Shown here: positions 34,105-41,691 of the stretch, in pieces
Position numbering within the stretch: the first letter of the stretch is position 1
Layout: every line of letters starts with the position of its first letter
Source: Candidatus Gastranaerophilales bacterium
GTDB lineage: Bacteria; Cyanobacteriota; Vampirovibrionia; Gastranaerophilales; Gastranaerophilaceae
Direction: 5' to 3'
Assembly (NCBI GenBank): GCA_910586855.1
Contig: CAJUJH010000004.1
Span: 1 to 64,000 of the forward strand
DNA: 64,000 nucleotides
Program-made: the position numbers and the translations under genes
Notes under the pieces: model-generated
What the model was told of the DNA's origin: nothing
Database searches by the model: none
What the model saw: the letters and a program-made list of their open reading frames with translations, nothing else

Positions 34105-34203
34105 GTACCCTTGCTCAAAAATGAGACTGGGCATAAGCCTGCTCTGACAGGTTCCCTTGGTACAAAAGCAAGTAAGTGTATGTCTTGTGCATACACTTTT
34201 TTA
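34105..34203 (+). ncRNA. structured RNA upstream of the Abi/HEPN gene (abiF-RNA-like)
   Basis: A compact RNA of about 98 nt. The 5' end GTACC pairs with GGTAC at 34158-34162. CTTGCT (34110-34115) can pair with AGCAAG (34167-34172), which would cross other helices and form a pseudoknot. Inner hairpins such as GGC-ATAA-GCC and CCTG/CAGG are possible in alternative folds. The RNA ends in a 9-bp terminator stem (AAGTGTATG with CATACACTT, 34174-34198) and a T-run. It has its own promoter. From memory, a structured RNA called the abiF motif sits before Abi-family genes and ends in a terminator. I cannot test whether this one matches that covariance model. Confidence 0.7.
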
Positions 34204-34219
34204 ATGCTAAGCTTGCAAG

Positions 34220-35039
34220 ATGATTGATAAATATTATTTTGAATTTTCTAAAATTTATGGCAGATTAATGCGTCTTGAAATGCTTATGAAGCAAATGCTT
34301 ATTTCATCAATATTGGCTTATTAATAAAGATGATGTCATAAATATTTTTGAAAGATTTTTCTATAATAAGGAACGGCTTGCTAAATATAATAATCCAACA
34401 GGAAACTCTTTTTTAGCGATATTAAAAAATCCGCAAATATCAAAAGGTTCGCAAAAATTTATAAGATTAGTAAACATAATGTTTTTATCGGATATTTTAT
34501 TTATTGTTTTATGTTGTGAACAGTTTAGAAAAGAAGAAATTGTAAATAATTTTTATTTTAAAGTTCCTGAAAAATTTGGAAAATTAATTTCATCCAGACA
34601 GGAACTTTTAAATTTACGCAATGATATAGCCCACTACAATTTTAAAGATTTTGAAAAGCACAGACAAGAATATTTAGATGTACTTTTAATGTTTGAAATT
34701 TATATGGGACATAATATTAAAGGTGTGTTGGAATTTCCAAAGTTTAAAAATAAGCCCTCAATTAAAACAATCCTTCTATCTATAAAATCCTTACGTCCTG
34801 ATTTGCTTGATATTGACCCAAATAAAGATGATGAAATGGAATATTTTTATAATAAGCATAGAGTACTTATGGATTTATGTGATGATATAGCATTATACAA
34901 CGGATACGAGCCAAAAGAACTGCCTTCACCTTGGACAATTTTAAGACAAATGTATTCAATAAAACATGACAGCAAACCAATTGAAGAAATTGATATTTAT
35001 TCTCTGCCGTTATTTTGTAGTTTAAAAAACTCAAAATAA
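34220..35039 (+). pseudogene. Abi-family HEPN protein with an internal frameshift
   Basis: The ATG at 34220 opens MIDKYYFEFSKIYGRLMRLE and reads to SSILAY before two stops near 34322. The downstream frame begins INKDDVINIFERFF and reads to 35039. Deleting one T near 34319 joins the two parts, giving about 273 residues. The C-terminal part holds the HEPN RNase motif RNDIAH (R-x4-H) in LISSRQELLNLRNDIAHYNF. Its context after a structured RNA recalls abortive-infection AbiF/AbiD (Abi_2) proteins. As drawn it is broken. A sequence error or programmed shift would give an active protein. The two frames are continuous and near each other, so the break appears recent. Confidence 0.65.
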
Positions 35040-35080
35040 CTATTCTACTTGAACTTTTGAAAAGCATTGATATGATTGTA

Positions 35081-35106
35081 AAAAGACCTCTTGAAGAGGT
35101 CTTAAA
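35081..35106 (+). terminator. hairpin terminator after the Abi-type gene
   Basis: Stem AAGACCTC / AGAGGTCTT with a tetraloop, followed by AAAATTAG (weak tail on the plus strand), with T-rich sequence on the minus side. It lies 45 bases after the stop. A near-copy is found after dinD at 36215-36246. Confidence 0.6.
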
Positions 35107-35111
35107 ATTAG

Positions 35112-35127
35112 TGGGGCGGGTGATGGG
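35112..35127. repeat. 16-bp copy of the tRNA-His 3' end (attachment-site-like)
   Basis: TGGGGCGGGTGATGGG at 35112-35127 is identical to 36248-36263, the 3' end of the tRNA-His gene (CCA end, discriminator, acceptor strand and start of the T stem) in the same orientation. A hairpin with related sequence precedes each copy. The following bases diverge from the T loop. It is the expected product of integration of a cassette at the tRNA. Confidence 0.6.
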
Positions 35128-35263
35128 TCGTTGCACGAACTTTTTGATATTTTACTATGCGCTTTCACAACAAAAGAAGCATTGTTGTTAGAAAGTGAGA
35201 TTAAAAGTTATTTAATACATTAAAAAGATGGTTCTTAATATAAATATTTTTTATCTTACATTT

Positions 35264-35291
35264 TTAACATGCTTACAAAATATAGTATAAT
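35264..35291 (+). promoter_or_regulatory. probable dinD promoter
   Basis: TTAACA (35264-35269), a 16-base spacer and TATAAT (35286-35291), 31 bases before the dinD ATG. A LexA-like box was looked for and not recognised. Confidence 0.4.
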
Positions 35292-35321
35292 GTTGTTTAT
35301 TGGTTTGATAAGGAAGTAATT

Positions 35322-36170
35322 ATGGAAAAAGAAATTGTAACAAAATTACATAAAAGCTTTGAAGATTACATGCATACTGATGAAAATGGTGTGGAATTTT
35401 GGTATGCAAGAGAACTGCAAGAACTTTTAGAGTACGCAAAATGGGATACATTTAAAAATGTTATAGAAAGAGCAAAGGATGCTTGCAAAAATAGTGGTCA
35501 ACAAATTGTAGACCATTTTCCCGACGTCGGGAAAATGGTGCAAATAGGCTCGGGAACTGAAAGAGAACAAAAAGATTATAAACTAACTCGTTATGCTTGT
35601 TATCTGATAGCTCAAAATGGCGACCCCAGAAAACAAGTTATCGCATTTGCACAAACATATTTTGCAGTTCAGACCCGCAAACAAGAAATTATTGAACAAA
35701 GACTATTGGAAGCAGAAAGAGTGCAAGCAAGACACAAATTATCTGAAAGTGATAAACAATTAAGCAGAGTTATATTTGAAAAAGGAATTGATAGTAAAGG
35801 TTTTGCAAAAATTAAAAGTAGGGGTGATTGTGCACTATTTGGGAAAACAACAAAGTCTCTTAAAAAAGATTTTAACATACCGGATAGCAAGCCTTTGGCA
35901 GATGTACTACCAACGATTACCTTAAAAGCAAAAGACTTCGCAAATGAAATTACTGCTTTTAATACCACGCATAATAATCTTAATAGTGAAGATAAAATTA
36001 CCAAAGAGCATGTTAAAAATAATCAAGATGTAAGAAAAGTTTTGACTGACAGAAATATTTATCCTGAAAAATTACCGCCGGAAGAAGATATTAAAAAAGT
36101 TGAAAGACGCCTTAATAAAGAAGCAAAACAATTAACTACAAGTAAAACAAAGAAAATAACAAAAAAATAA
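35322..36170 (+). CDS. dinD: DNA damage-inducible protein D
   Basis: 282 residues. The N-terminal BRO-N-like domain reads GVEFWYARELQELLEYAKWDTFKNVIERAKDACKNSG, then DYKLTRYACYLIAQNGDPRKQVIAFAQTYFAVQTRKQE, the DinD pattern. The C-terminal half (EKGIDSKGFAKIKSRGDCALFGKTT..., ITAFNTTHNNLNSEDKI) continues the family. In E. coli DinD inhibits RecA filament activity and is SOS-induced. Here the gene is on a short segment between duplicated tRNA-His 3' ends, which suggests horizontal acquisition. It has an AAGGAAGT ribosome site. The promoter in front of it looks constitutive to my eye. Confidence 0.9.
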   Translation: MEKEIVTKLHKSFEDYMHTDENGVEFWYARELQELLEYAKWDTFKNVIERAKDACKNSGQQIVDHFPDVGKMVQIGSGTEREQKDYKLTRYACYLIAQNGDPRKQVIAFAQTYFAVQTRKQEIIEQRLLEAERVQARHKLSESDKQLSRVIFEKGIDSKGFAKIKSRGDCALFGKTTKSLKKDFNIPDSKPLADVLPTITLKAKDFANEITAFNTTHNNLNSEDKITKEHVKNNQDVRKVLTDRNIYPEKLPPEEDIKKVERRLNKEAKQLTTSKTKKITKK

Positions 36171-36214
36171 TAATGCTATTTTGCTCGAACCCTGGAAAGT
36201 ATTGATATAACTAC

Positions 36215-36246
36215 AAAAAAGACCTCATAAAGAGGTCTTTTTAAAA
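36215..36246. terminator. bidirectional terminator between dinD and tRNA-His
   Basis: Stem AAAAGACCTC / AGAGGTCTTTT with tetraloop ATAA and A/T-runs on both sides. On the plus strand it ends dinD, and on the minus strand it ends the tRNA transcript. Confidence 0.75.
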
Positions 36247-36247
36247 A

Positions 36248-36324
36248 TGGGGCGGGTGATGGGGTTCGAACCCACGAATGCCGGAACCACAATCCGGAGC
36301 CTTAACCACTTGGCTACACCCGCC
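36248..36324 (-). tRNA. tRNA-His (anticodon GTG)
   Basis: 77 nt including the extra 5' G (position -1), which pairs with C73 as in all tRNA-His. The acceptor stem is GCGGGTG / CACCCGC, and the CCA is encoded. The anticodon loop is TTGTGGT inside a CCGGA/TCCGG stem. The T loop is GGGTTCGAACCC. The gene is transcribed on the minus strand. Its 3' end is duplicated at 35112. Confidence 0.97.
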
Positions 36325-36525
36325 ATATTATTCAATTTTAAACTTTTTAAAAATCCTGATTCTTATAAATAGCAGAATTTATAATCTCTTAAAGCCAGAT
36401 AATTATGCTTGGGTATATCTGCTTCTAGTCTTTACAAACTTAATGTTATTCTAAAAACAAAATATTTTCAAGAGAAATTTTGTTGGTATAATTTTTAAAA
36501 CAGGTAAAGAAAATATTATTTAATA

Positions 36526-37446
36526 ATGCAAATGTCAACAAATACGTATACATCAAAATTTTCATCTTCTGAAATTGAAAAATTTAAAACCATTTTTCAA
36601 AATGAAAATGCCTCTTTTTCCACCCCGCAATATATGTATTTCCAAGCACGCGGCAAGGGGTATACGGCATCTTTTTATAAAAGCGGGAAGCTTGTAATTC
36701 AGGGAAATGCTGCAGCGCAAATTGTCTCAAAATATTTTGAAATGCAAAAAAACTCCCTTTTTGAAACGGCGGGAATTGCTGTATCAAGTGATGATGGGGG
36801 TGAGATTGCACCATATCCGCATATAGGTATTGATGAATCAGGCAAAGGAGATTTTTTTGGTCCGCTTGTAATAGCCGGGGTTCTTTTGGATGAAAATGGG
36901 GCTAAAACTTTGCAGGAAGCCGGTGTTTGTGATAGTAAAAAAATGAATGATAAAAAGATTCTTGAACTTCAAAATTTAATCAAGGAAGTTTCAGTTTTTG
37001 ATATTATTGCAATTTCACCTTCAAAATATAATGAACTTTACAGTAAATTTAAAAATCTGAATAAATTACTTGCCTGGGGGCATTCTACCGTTTTAGAAAA
37101 TATTTTATCTAAAAAGCCTTGCGAGATAGCAATATCTGATAAATTTGCAGATGAAAGGGTGATTCAATCCGCCCTAAAGGAACGCGGTAAAAATATCAGG
37201 CTGATTCAGCAAACCAAGGCTGAATCCGATACGGCAGTTGCAGCAGCAAGCGTTCTTGCAAGGGGTGAATTTGTAAAAAGGATTTCAAAATTATCTTCAG
37301 AATATGAAATTAATTTACCAAAAGGCGCCTCTAATCTTGTTTTAGAGCAAGGCAGAAAATTTATGTTAAAATACGGTAAAGATGAACTTAAAAATATTTC
37401 AAAAATACATTTTAAAACATATTTGGATATAACAGGCGGAGCTTAA
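36526..37446 (+). CDS. rnhC: ribonuclease HIII
   Basis: Cleaves the RNA strand of RNA-DNA hybrids. 306 residues. The N-terminal substrate-binding domain (about 1-90, YTSKFSSSEIEKF... ARGKGYTASFYKSGKLVIQGN) is typical of RNase HIII and replaces the RNase HII N-terminus. The catalytic domain begins PHIGIDESGKGDFFGPLVIAG, with Asp-Glu in DESGKG and later active-site acids in AISDKFAD and QTKAESDTAVAAAS. A start two codons later (MSTNTYTSK) is possible. The next gene begins 6 bases after the stop. Confidence 0.95.
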   Translation: MQMSTNTYTSKFSSSEIEKFKTIFQNENASFSTPQYMYFQARGKGYTASFYKSGKLVIQGNAAAQIVSKYFEMQKNSLFETAGIAVSSDDGGEIAPYPHIGIDESGKGDFFGPLVIAGVLLDENGAKTLQEAGVCDSKKMNDKKILELQNLIKEVSVFDIIAISPSKYNELYSKFKNLNKLLAWGHSTVLENILSKKPCEIAISDKFADERVIQSALKERGKNIRLIQQTKAESDTAVAAASVLARGEFVKRISKLSSEYEINLPKGASNLVLEQGRKFMLKYGKDELKNISKIHFKTYLDITGGA

Positions 37447-37452
37447 GCGGAT

Positions 37453-37833
37453 ATGAAAATAACAAATATTAACTTTAGGAATATGAAAACCGCATATTTT
37501 AACAGTTCTATAAAGCTGAATGATGGTAACTCTTCCGTATCTTTCAAGTCTCAGCCTGCATTCGATACATTTAAAGGCAGAAATTCACGAACCGAAAAAG
37601 CAATAGAACTGCATAATTTGCTTAACGGCAGAGTTCAAAACCCCGGTGTTATAGTAAAAGAATTTTCTCAATATACGGGAGACGATTATAAAGCGGCAAA
37701 AATTTTGGCTGCTTCAATAAAAGAGGATAAAAACGGACTACATTTTTCTTTATCAAAGGAAGATAAAGATAAAATCAAACGGCTGGAGCCTGAATGTCCT
37801 TATCTTCAAACATATATAGCTTCTATAGAGTAG
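37453..37833 (+). CDS. lineage-type hypothetical protein, 126 aa
   Basis: 126 residues: MKITNINFRNMKTAYFNSS at the start, then a SFKSQPAFDTFKGRNSRTEKAIELHN linker and a helical C-terminal part (VKEFSQYTGDDYKAAKILAASIKED...). The FK-containing N-terminus with its low complexity is typical of Gastranaerophilales hypotheticals. The gene is in an operon with rnhC, six bases apart, and converges with the phosphohexomutase, overlapping by 11 bases. The function is unknown. Confidence 0.65.
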   Translation: MKITNINFRNMKTAYFNSSIKLNDGNSSVSFKSQPAFDTFKGRNSRTEKAIELHNLLNGRVQNPGVIVKEFSQYTGDDYKAAKILAASIKEDKNGLHFSLSKEDKDKIKRLEPECPYLQTYIASIE

Positions 37834-39217
37834 CAACTTTGTTTTTGATAAATTCTTTAATTTTTTCAAGGTTTTCTTTGCTGCCTGTTTCAATATAAAA
37901 CCTTAAAAGCGGTTCTGTGCCTGATTCTCTCATTAAAATCCAGCTTGAGCTGTTATTATCTTTTTTATCAAAGAAAAATTTAACCCCGTCAATTTTTAAA
38001 ATATCAAATATCTTATGCCCGCAAATTTCGGTTACTTGTGAAAACTGCTCCATTAAAGCTTTTTTCTCTTCGTCTGATTTTAATTTAATATCAACTCTGT
38101 CTTGTAAAAATTCTGTACCTGCAAATTTTAAAATTTCATCTTTTAGTTCATACAAAGGTTTATTAGAAGATGATACAGCCTCGAGTATTAAAAGGTTTGC
38201 AAAAATACCGTCTTTTTCAGGTATATGACATCCTGTACTCAAACCGCCAGAATCTTCTCCAGCAAGGATTGTATCGTTTTCTCTCATTTTTTCAGACAGC
38301 CATTTAAACCCGACAGGCGTTGTGATTGTTTCAATACCAAGTTTTTTTGAAACTATGTCTATAATCTGGCTGACACCGACGGTTTTTATCATTTTTCCCC
38401 TAAAATCTTTGCCCGATAAATATTTTAGAAGGATTGCCATAATTATATTCGGGCTTATGTATTCGCCTTTTTCATCAATTACCCCGTACCTATCGGCATC
38501 CCCATCGTTTGCAAAGGTTAAAAAACCTTCTTTTTTATGGTGCATATATTTTTCTTTAGGTTCAGGCAAACCTCCGCCAAAATCAGGGTCATAATGAAGG
38601 TTGGTGCTTTCAAAATCTATCCCGTTTCTTTTTAAAAGTGTGTCAAAATATCCGATTGATGCACTATACAACCCATCGTATATAAATTTTGGAGCGGCAC
38701 TTTTTATAACATTAAAATCTATCAAAGATTCAATATGTTTAAAATATTCTTCTCCAAAATCCTTTTCAATAATGCTTCCGTCATTTTTTAATTCAGGGTT
38801 TTTTGTATCAATTAGGGAGACAATTTTATCTGTCATTTCTTTAGTTGCAGGACCGCCATAGTTTGGGATAAATTTAATTCCCAAATATTCTTTAGGGTTA
38901 TGAGAGGCTGTAAACATGACAGCGCCTGCGCAATCTTTTTCAACCGTTGCAGCATAGGCAATTACAGGGGTTGGCACAACCTTTGAACTTAATAAAACCT
39001 TAAAGCCGAAATCTGCTAAAATTTCAGCTGAAAAATGTGCAAATTTATCTGCCATAAATCTTGGGTCATAGCCTATAAGAACGGTTTTATCTGATGAAGT
39101 TTCAAAAATATATTCAGCTATTGCATTTGTTATTTTTTTAACGTTTTCAAACGTGAAATCATCAGCAATAATACCTCTAAAGCCGTCTGTTCCAAATTTT
39201 ATCTTTCCTGTTGCCAT
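37823..39217 (-). CDS. phosphoglucomutase/phosphomannomutase family enzyme
   Basis: 464 residues of the alpha-D-phosphohexomutase superfamily: FGTDGFRGI near the N-terminus, the phosphoserine loop TASHNPKEYLGIK (about residue 104), metal-binding DGDADRYG (about residue 240), sugar loop GEDSGGLSTG and phosphate-binding RESGTEPLLRFYIE. These isomerise hexose 1- and 6-phosphates and feed galE and rfbA. The loop sequences do not decide between glucose, mannose and glucosamine. Divergent from pheA. Confidence 0.92.
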   Translation of the reverse strand: MATGKIKFGTDGFRGIIADDFTFENVKKITNAIAEYIFETSSDKTVLIGYDPRFMADKFAHFSAEILADFGFKVLLSSKVVPTPVIAYAATVEKDCAGAVMFTASHNPKEYLGIKFIPNYGGPATKEMTDKIVSLIDTKNPELKNDGSIIEKDFGEEYFKHIESLIDFNVIKSAAPKFIYDGLYSASIGYFDTLLKRNGIDFESTNLHYDPDFGGGLPEPKEKYMHHKKEGFLTFANDGDADRYGVIDEKGEYISPNIIMAILLKYLSGKDFRGKMIKTVGVSQIIDIVSKKLGIETITTPVGFKWLSEKMRENDTILAGEDSGGLSTGCHIPEKDGIFANLLILEAVSSSNKPLYELKDEILKFAGTEFLQDRVDIKLKSDEEKKALMEQFSQVTEICGHKIFDILKIDGVKFFFDKKDNNSSSWILMRESGTEPLLRFYIETGSKENLEKIKEFIKNKVATL

Positions 39218-39246
39218 ATTCGCCTCTGTCGTATTAAAATTGATAT

Positions 39247-40080
39247 ATGAATAATTCTATCAAAAAAATACTATATTTAGGTCCCAGAGGTTCATATTCG
39301 CAAATTGCAATGGAAACCTTTAAAGAAAAGCTTGGTTTAAAATCAAGAGCAGAGGATATTTCAAGCATTACAAGAGTAATCGGGCAGCTTGATTGTGAAG
39401 ATGACGTGGTTGCAGTATTGCCTGTTGAAAATTCTATTGAAGGAATTGTAAGGGAGACTATTGATAAATTAATAACTACAAGCGAAGATGTGAAAATTCA
39501 GGCAGAGCTAACAATCCCTATTTCTCATTGTTTAATTTCGAAGGGAAATATGGAAGATATTGAAAATATTGTTTCAATGCCTCAGGCGCTGTCACAGTGC
39601 CAAACGTATATTGCAAATAATTTTAAGAAGAATGTTAATATCGTAAGTGCAAATTCAACATCTGCTGCAACAAGCATGCTGGATGGGAAAGATGAAACCT
39701 GGGCTTCTATTGCAAATGAATTTTGTGCAAAGCTCTATGATAAAAAGGTTTTGGATAGAGATATAAATGATGTTAAGGATAACAAAACCCGCTTTATTCT
39801 TTTATCTAAGAAGGATTTAAATATTATAAAACCAAACAGAACTTCCATTGCTTTTTCAACTAAAAATGAATCAGGAAGCCTTTTGAAGGTGCTGGAAGTT
39901 TTTTATAAACACAATTTGAATATGATATATCTTGAATCCCGCCCTTCCAAGAAGGTTTTTGGCGAGTATATTTTCTTTGCAGATATTGATAAAGGGTATG
40001 ATGAAATCGGGCATACGCTTTCTGATATCAAAAATAAATGCGAATTTTACCGCCTGCTTGGAAGCTACGGGGAAGTGTAG
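39247..40080 (+). CDS. pheA: prephenate dehydratase
   Basis: Converts prephenate to phenylpyruvate in phenylalanine synthesis. 277 residues. N-terminal catalytic lobes: YLGPRGSYSQIAMETF, VLPVENSIEGIV and the catalytic Thr region KDNKTRFILLSK. The C-terminal ACT domain reads RTSIAFSTKNESGSLLKVLEVFYKHNLNMIYLESRPSK, with ESRPSK as the Phe-binding signature, so feedback inhibition is expected. No chorismate mutase is fused. Confidence 0.95.
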   Translation: MNNSIKKILYLGPRGSYSQIAMETFKEKLGLKSRAEDISSITRVIGQLDCEDDVVAVLPVENSIEGIVRETIDKLITTSEDVKIQAELTIPISHCLISKGNMEDIENIVSMPQALSQCQTYIANNFKKNVNIVSANSTSAATSMLDGKDETWASIANEFCAKLYDKKVLDRDINDVKDNKTRFILLSKKDLNIIKPNRTSIAFSTKNESGSLLKVLEVFYKHNLNMIYLESRPSKKVFGEYIFFADIDKGYDEIGHTLSDIKNKCEFYRLLGSYGEV

Positions 40081-40090
40081 AGGGTTTATT

Positions 40091-40489
40091 ATGTCAAGGT
40101 TAAATGAGAGAATAGAAAATTTTAATAAAGCATTTCAAATATTTCAGGATATTATTGCCTCTTATAGAGAAGATAAGCTTAATGTAATTTTTCACATGGC
40201 TTTAGTTCAATCATTTGAAGTGTGTTTTGAACTTGGGTGGAAAGTTCTGAAGGATTACCTTAATATAAACGGCATAAGTGTGCAGCTTCCAAGACAAGTA
40301 ATAAAAGAAGCTTTTAATAAAGAAGTTATCCAAAACGGGCAAATATGGATTGATATGCTAAAGGATAGAAATGCAACAAACCATGAGTACAATATGGATA
40401 AGGTTGATAAAGTTTTAGAAAAAATCAGTACGGAATATTTTGAAGAATTGTGTAGATTTAGGGAGCAGATAAAGGAATTTGATGAATAA
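40091..40489 (+). CDS. HEPN protein of a HEPN/MNT toxin-antitoxin pair (HI0074 type)
   Basis: 132 residues, all helical. It begins MSRLNERIENFNKAFQIFQD. The C-terminal region carries the RX4HXY motif RNATNHEY in LKDRNATNHEYNMDKV. In established HEPN/MNT systems the HEPN protein is an RNase toxin, and the partner nucleotidyltransferase modifies the tyrosine of this motif. The start at 40091 follows an AGAGGG site. The gene overlaps its MNT partner by 8 bases (translation coupling). Confidence 0.9.
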   Translation: MSRLNERIENFNKAFQIFQDIIASYREDKLNVIFHMALVQSFEVCFELGWKVLKDYLNINGISVQLPRQVIKEAFNKEVIQNGQIWIDMLKDRNATNHEYNMDKVDKVLEKISTEYFEELCRFREQIKEFDE

Positions 40490-40790
40490 ATTCGGACTTC
40501 CTGAAAGAACAATAAAAGAATTATTGGAATATTTTAAATCAAAACCTGAAGTGAAAAAGGTTATGATTTATGGTTCACGTGCTAAAGGAAATTTTAAAAA
40601 CGGTTCAGATATTGATTTTGCTGTATGGACAGATGGCAAAAGCGCTTATGAATTAAGAATTGAGGCTGAACTTGATGACCTTGAAACACCATATATGTTT
40701 GATGTTACAGATTATAAAAATTTGACTCATGAAGGCATGAAAAACAGTATTGATAGGGACGGTGTGCTGTTTTATAAAAAGGAGAATTAA
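40482..40790 (+). CDS. minimal nucleotidyltransferase (MNT antitoxin)
   Basis: 102 residues. The polymerase-beta-type site is YGSRAKGNFKNGSDIDFAVW: GSRAKG, then DID. The start is at ATG 40482 with an AAAGGAATTT site. A TTG three bases earlier is less likely. The enzyme transfers AMP to the HEPN partner and neutralises it in known systems. Coupled to the HEPN gene upstream, and it converges on the HTH gene at 40787 with a four-base overlap. Confidence 0.9.
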   Translation: MNKFGLPERTIKELLEYFKSKPEVKKVMIYGSRAKGNFKNGSDIDFAVWTDGKSAYELRIEAELDDLETPYMFDVTDYKNLTHEGMKNSIDRDGVLFYKKEN

Positions 40791-40993
40791 GGCTTTAATA
40801 TTTCCAATATTTCCCCATACTCTATATTTAAACCATCTGCTATTTTAAAAACAGTATCTAGTCTTGGTTCAACTTTGTTGTTTTCTATGTTTAATAAGGT
40901 TTTTGGTGAGATATTGCATAATGCTGCAAATTCTCTCAAGGTTCTTTGTCCTCTTAATTTTTTAATTTTTTTACCAACAAAGATTTTTTTCAT
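40787..40993 (-). CDS. XRE-family HTH regulator
   Basis: 68 residues forming a single helix-turn-helix domain: KKLRGQRTLREFAALCNISPKTLLNIENNKVEPRLDTVFKIADGLNIEYGEIL. This is the classic XRE/SinR layout with the recognition helix around KTLLNIENNK. There is no effector domain. It lies convergent to the HEPN/MNT operon, and its promoter faces tmRNA. It may regulate either locus, but no operator was recognised. Confidence 0.85.
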   Translation of the reverse strand: MKKIFVGKKIKKLRGQRTLREFAALCNISPKTLLNIENNKVEPRLDTVFKIADGLNIEYGEILEILKP

Positions 40994-41147
40994 AATGAAT
41001 TAATTTTAAAAGGATAAAGATAAAATATCAGGACTGACATTCCATTATTTCCCCTTGCATGGCGGATTTAGTGTGGTATAATTCTAAATACAAAAGGTTT
41101 TTTTAGGTATTTTGCCTGATAAAATTTGAACTTTGAAATTTTAATAT

Positions 41148-41558
41148 GGGGATGTTTTTTGGATTTGACAGGGTGTTTGTGTCATCTGGACGGCAGGCAC
41201 GGGCGCTGTTCCCGGTAAAAACGAGCAAACAAATTAAACGCTAATAACGTTGTAGATGCTAGAAATGCTTTCGGTGCTAGAGCACTAAAAGCTGCCTAAG
41301 AAGATTAGGTTAGCCACTTTGTATGCCCAACTTGCCGGCATGCAAGGTCAATTATGCAAGTACAGCGTGTGATTTTAGGCTTAGCACGTCAAGATTTCAA
41401 CCTTAAAGGTTAGTTTTTCCTTTCAAAAAAAGCTTTGATTGGTTTTTAGGTTTATGATTATTTCCCTTAAATCAGTCGAGATTTAAAAATGAACTAAGCT
41501 TGTAGATGTTCATTTGGCATCATTTTGGACGCGGGTTCGACTCCCGCCATCTCCACCA
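41148..41558 (+). ncRNA. ssrA: transfer-messenger RNA (tmRNA)
   Basis: 411 nt. The 5' acceptor part GGGGATG pairs with the 3' CATCTCC, followed by the encoded ACCA end. The tRNA-like T arm GCGGGTTCGACTCCCGC is present. The resume frame GCT at 41240 encodes the tag ANNVVDARNAFGARALKAA, stop at 41297. It is a one-piece tmRNA that rescues stalled ribosomes with SmpB. A TTGCAT-16-TATAAT promoter lies at 41055-41082. Confidence 0.96.
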
Positions 41559-41691
41559 TTAAATTTTTTATTTTAATGTAATTCTTATGTTGGGTTGACT
41601 ATCTTCTTTTCTCCACTATATACAGCATGCGGTTTGCCTAAAAGTGTTAAACAAGATATGATGGAATTATAGTACCAAAAAGGAGATTTAC

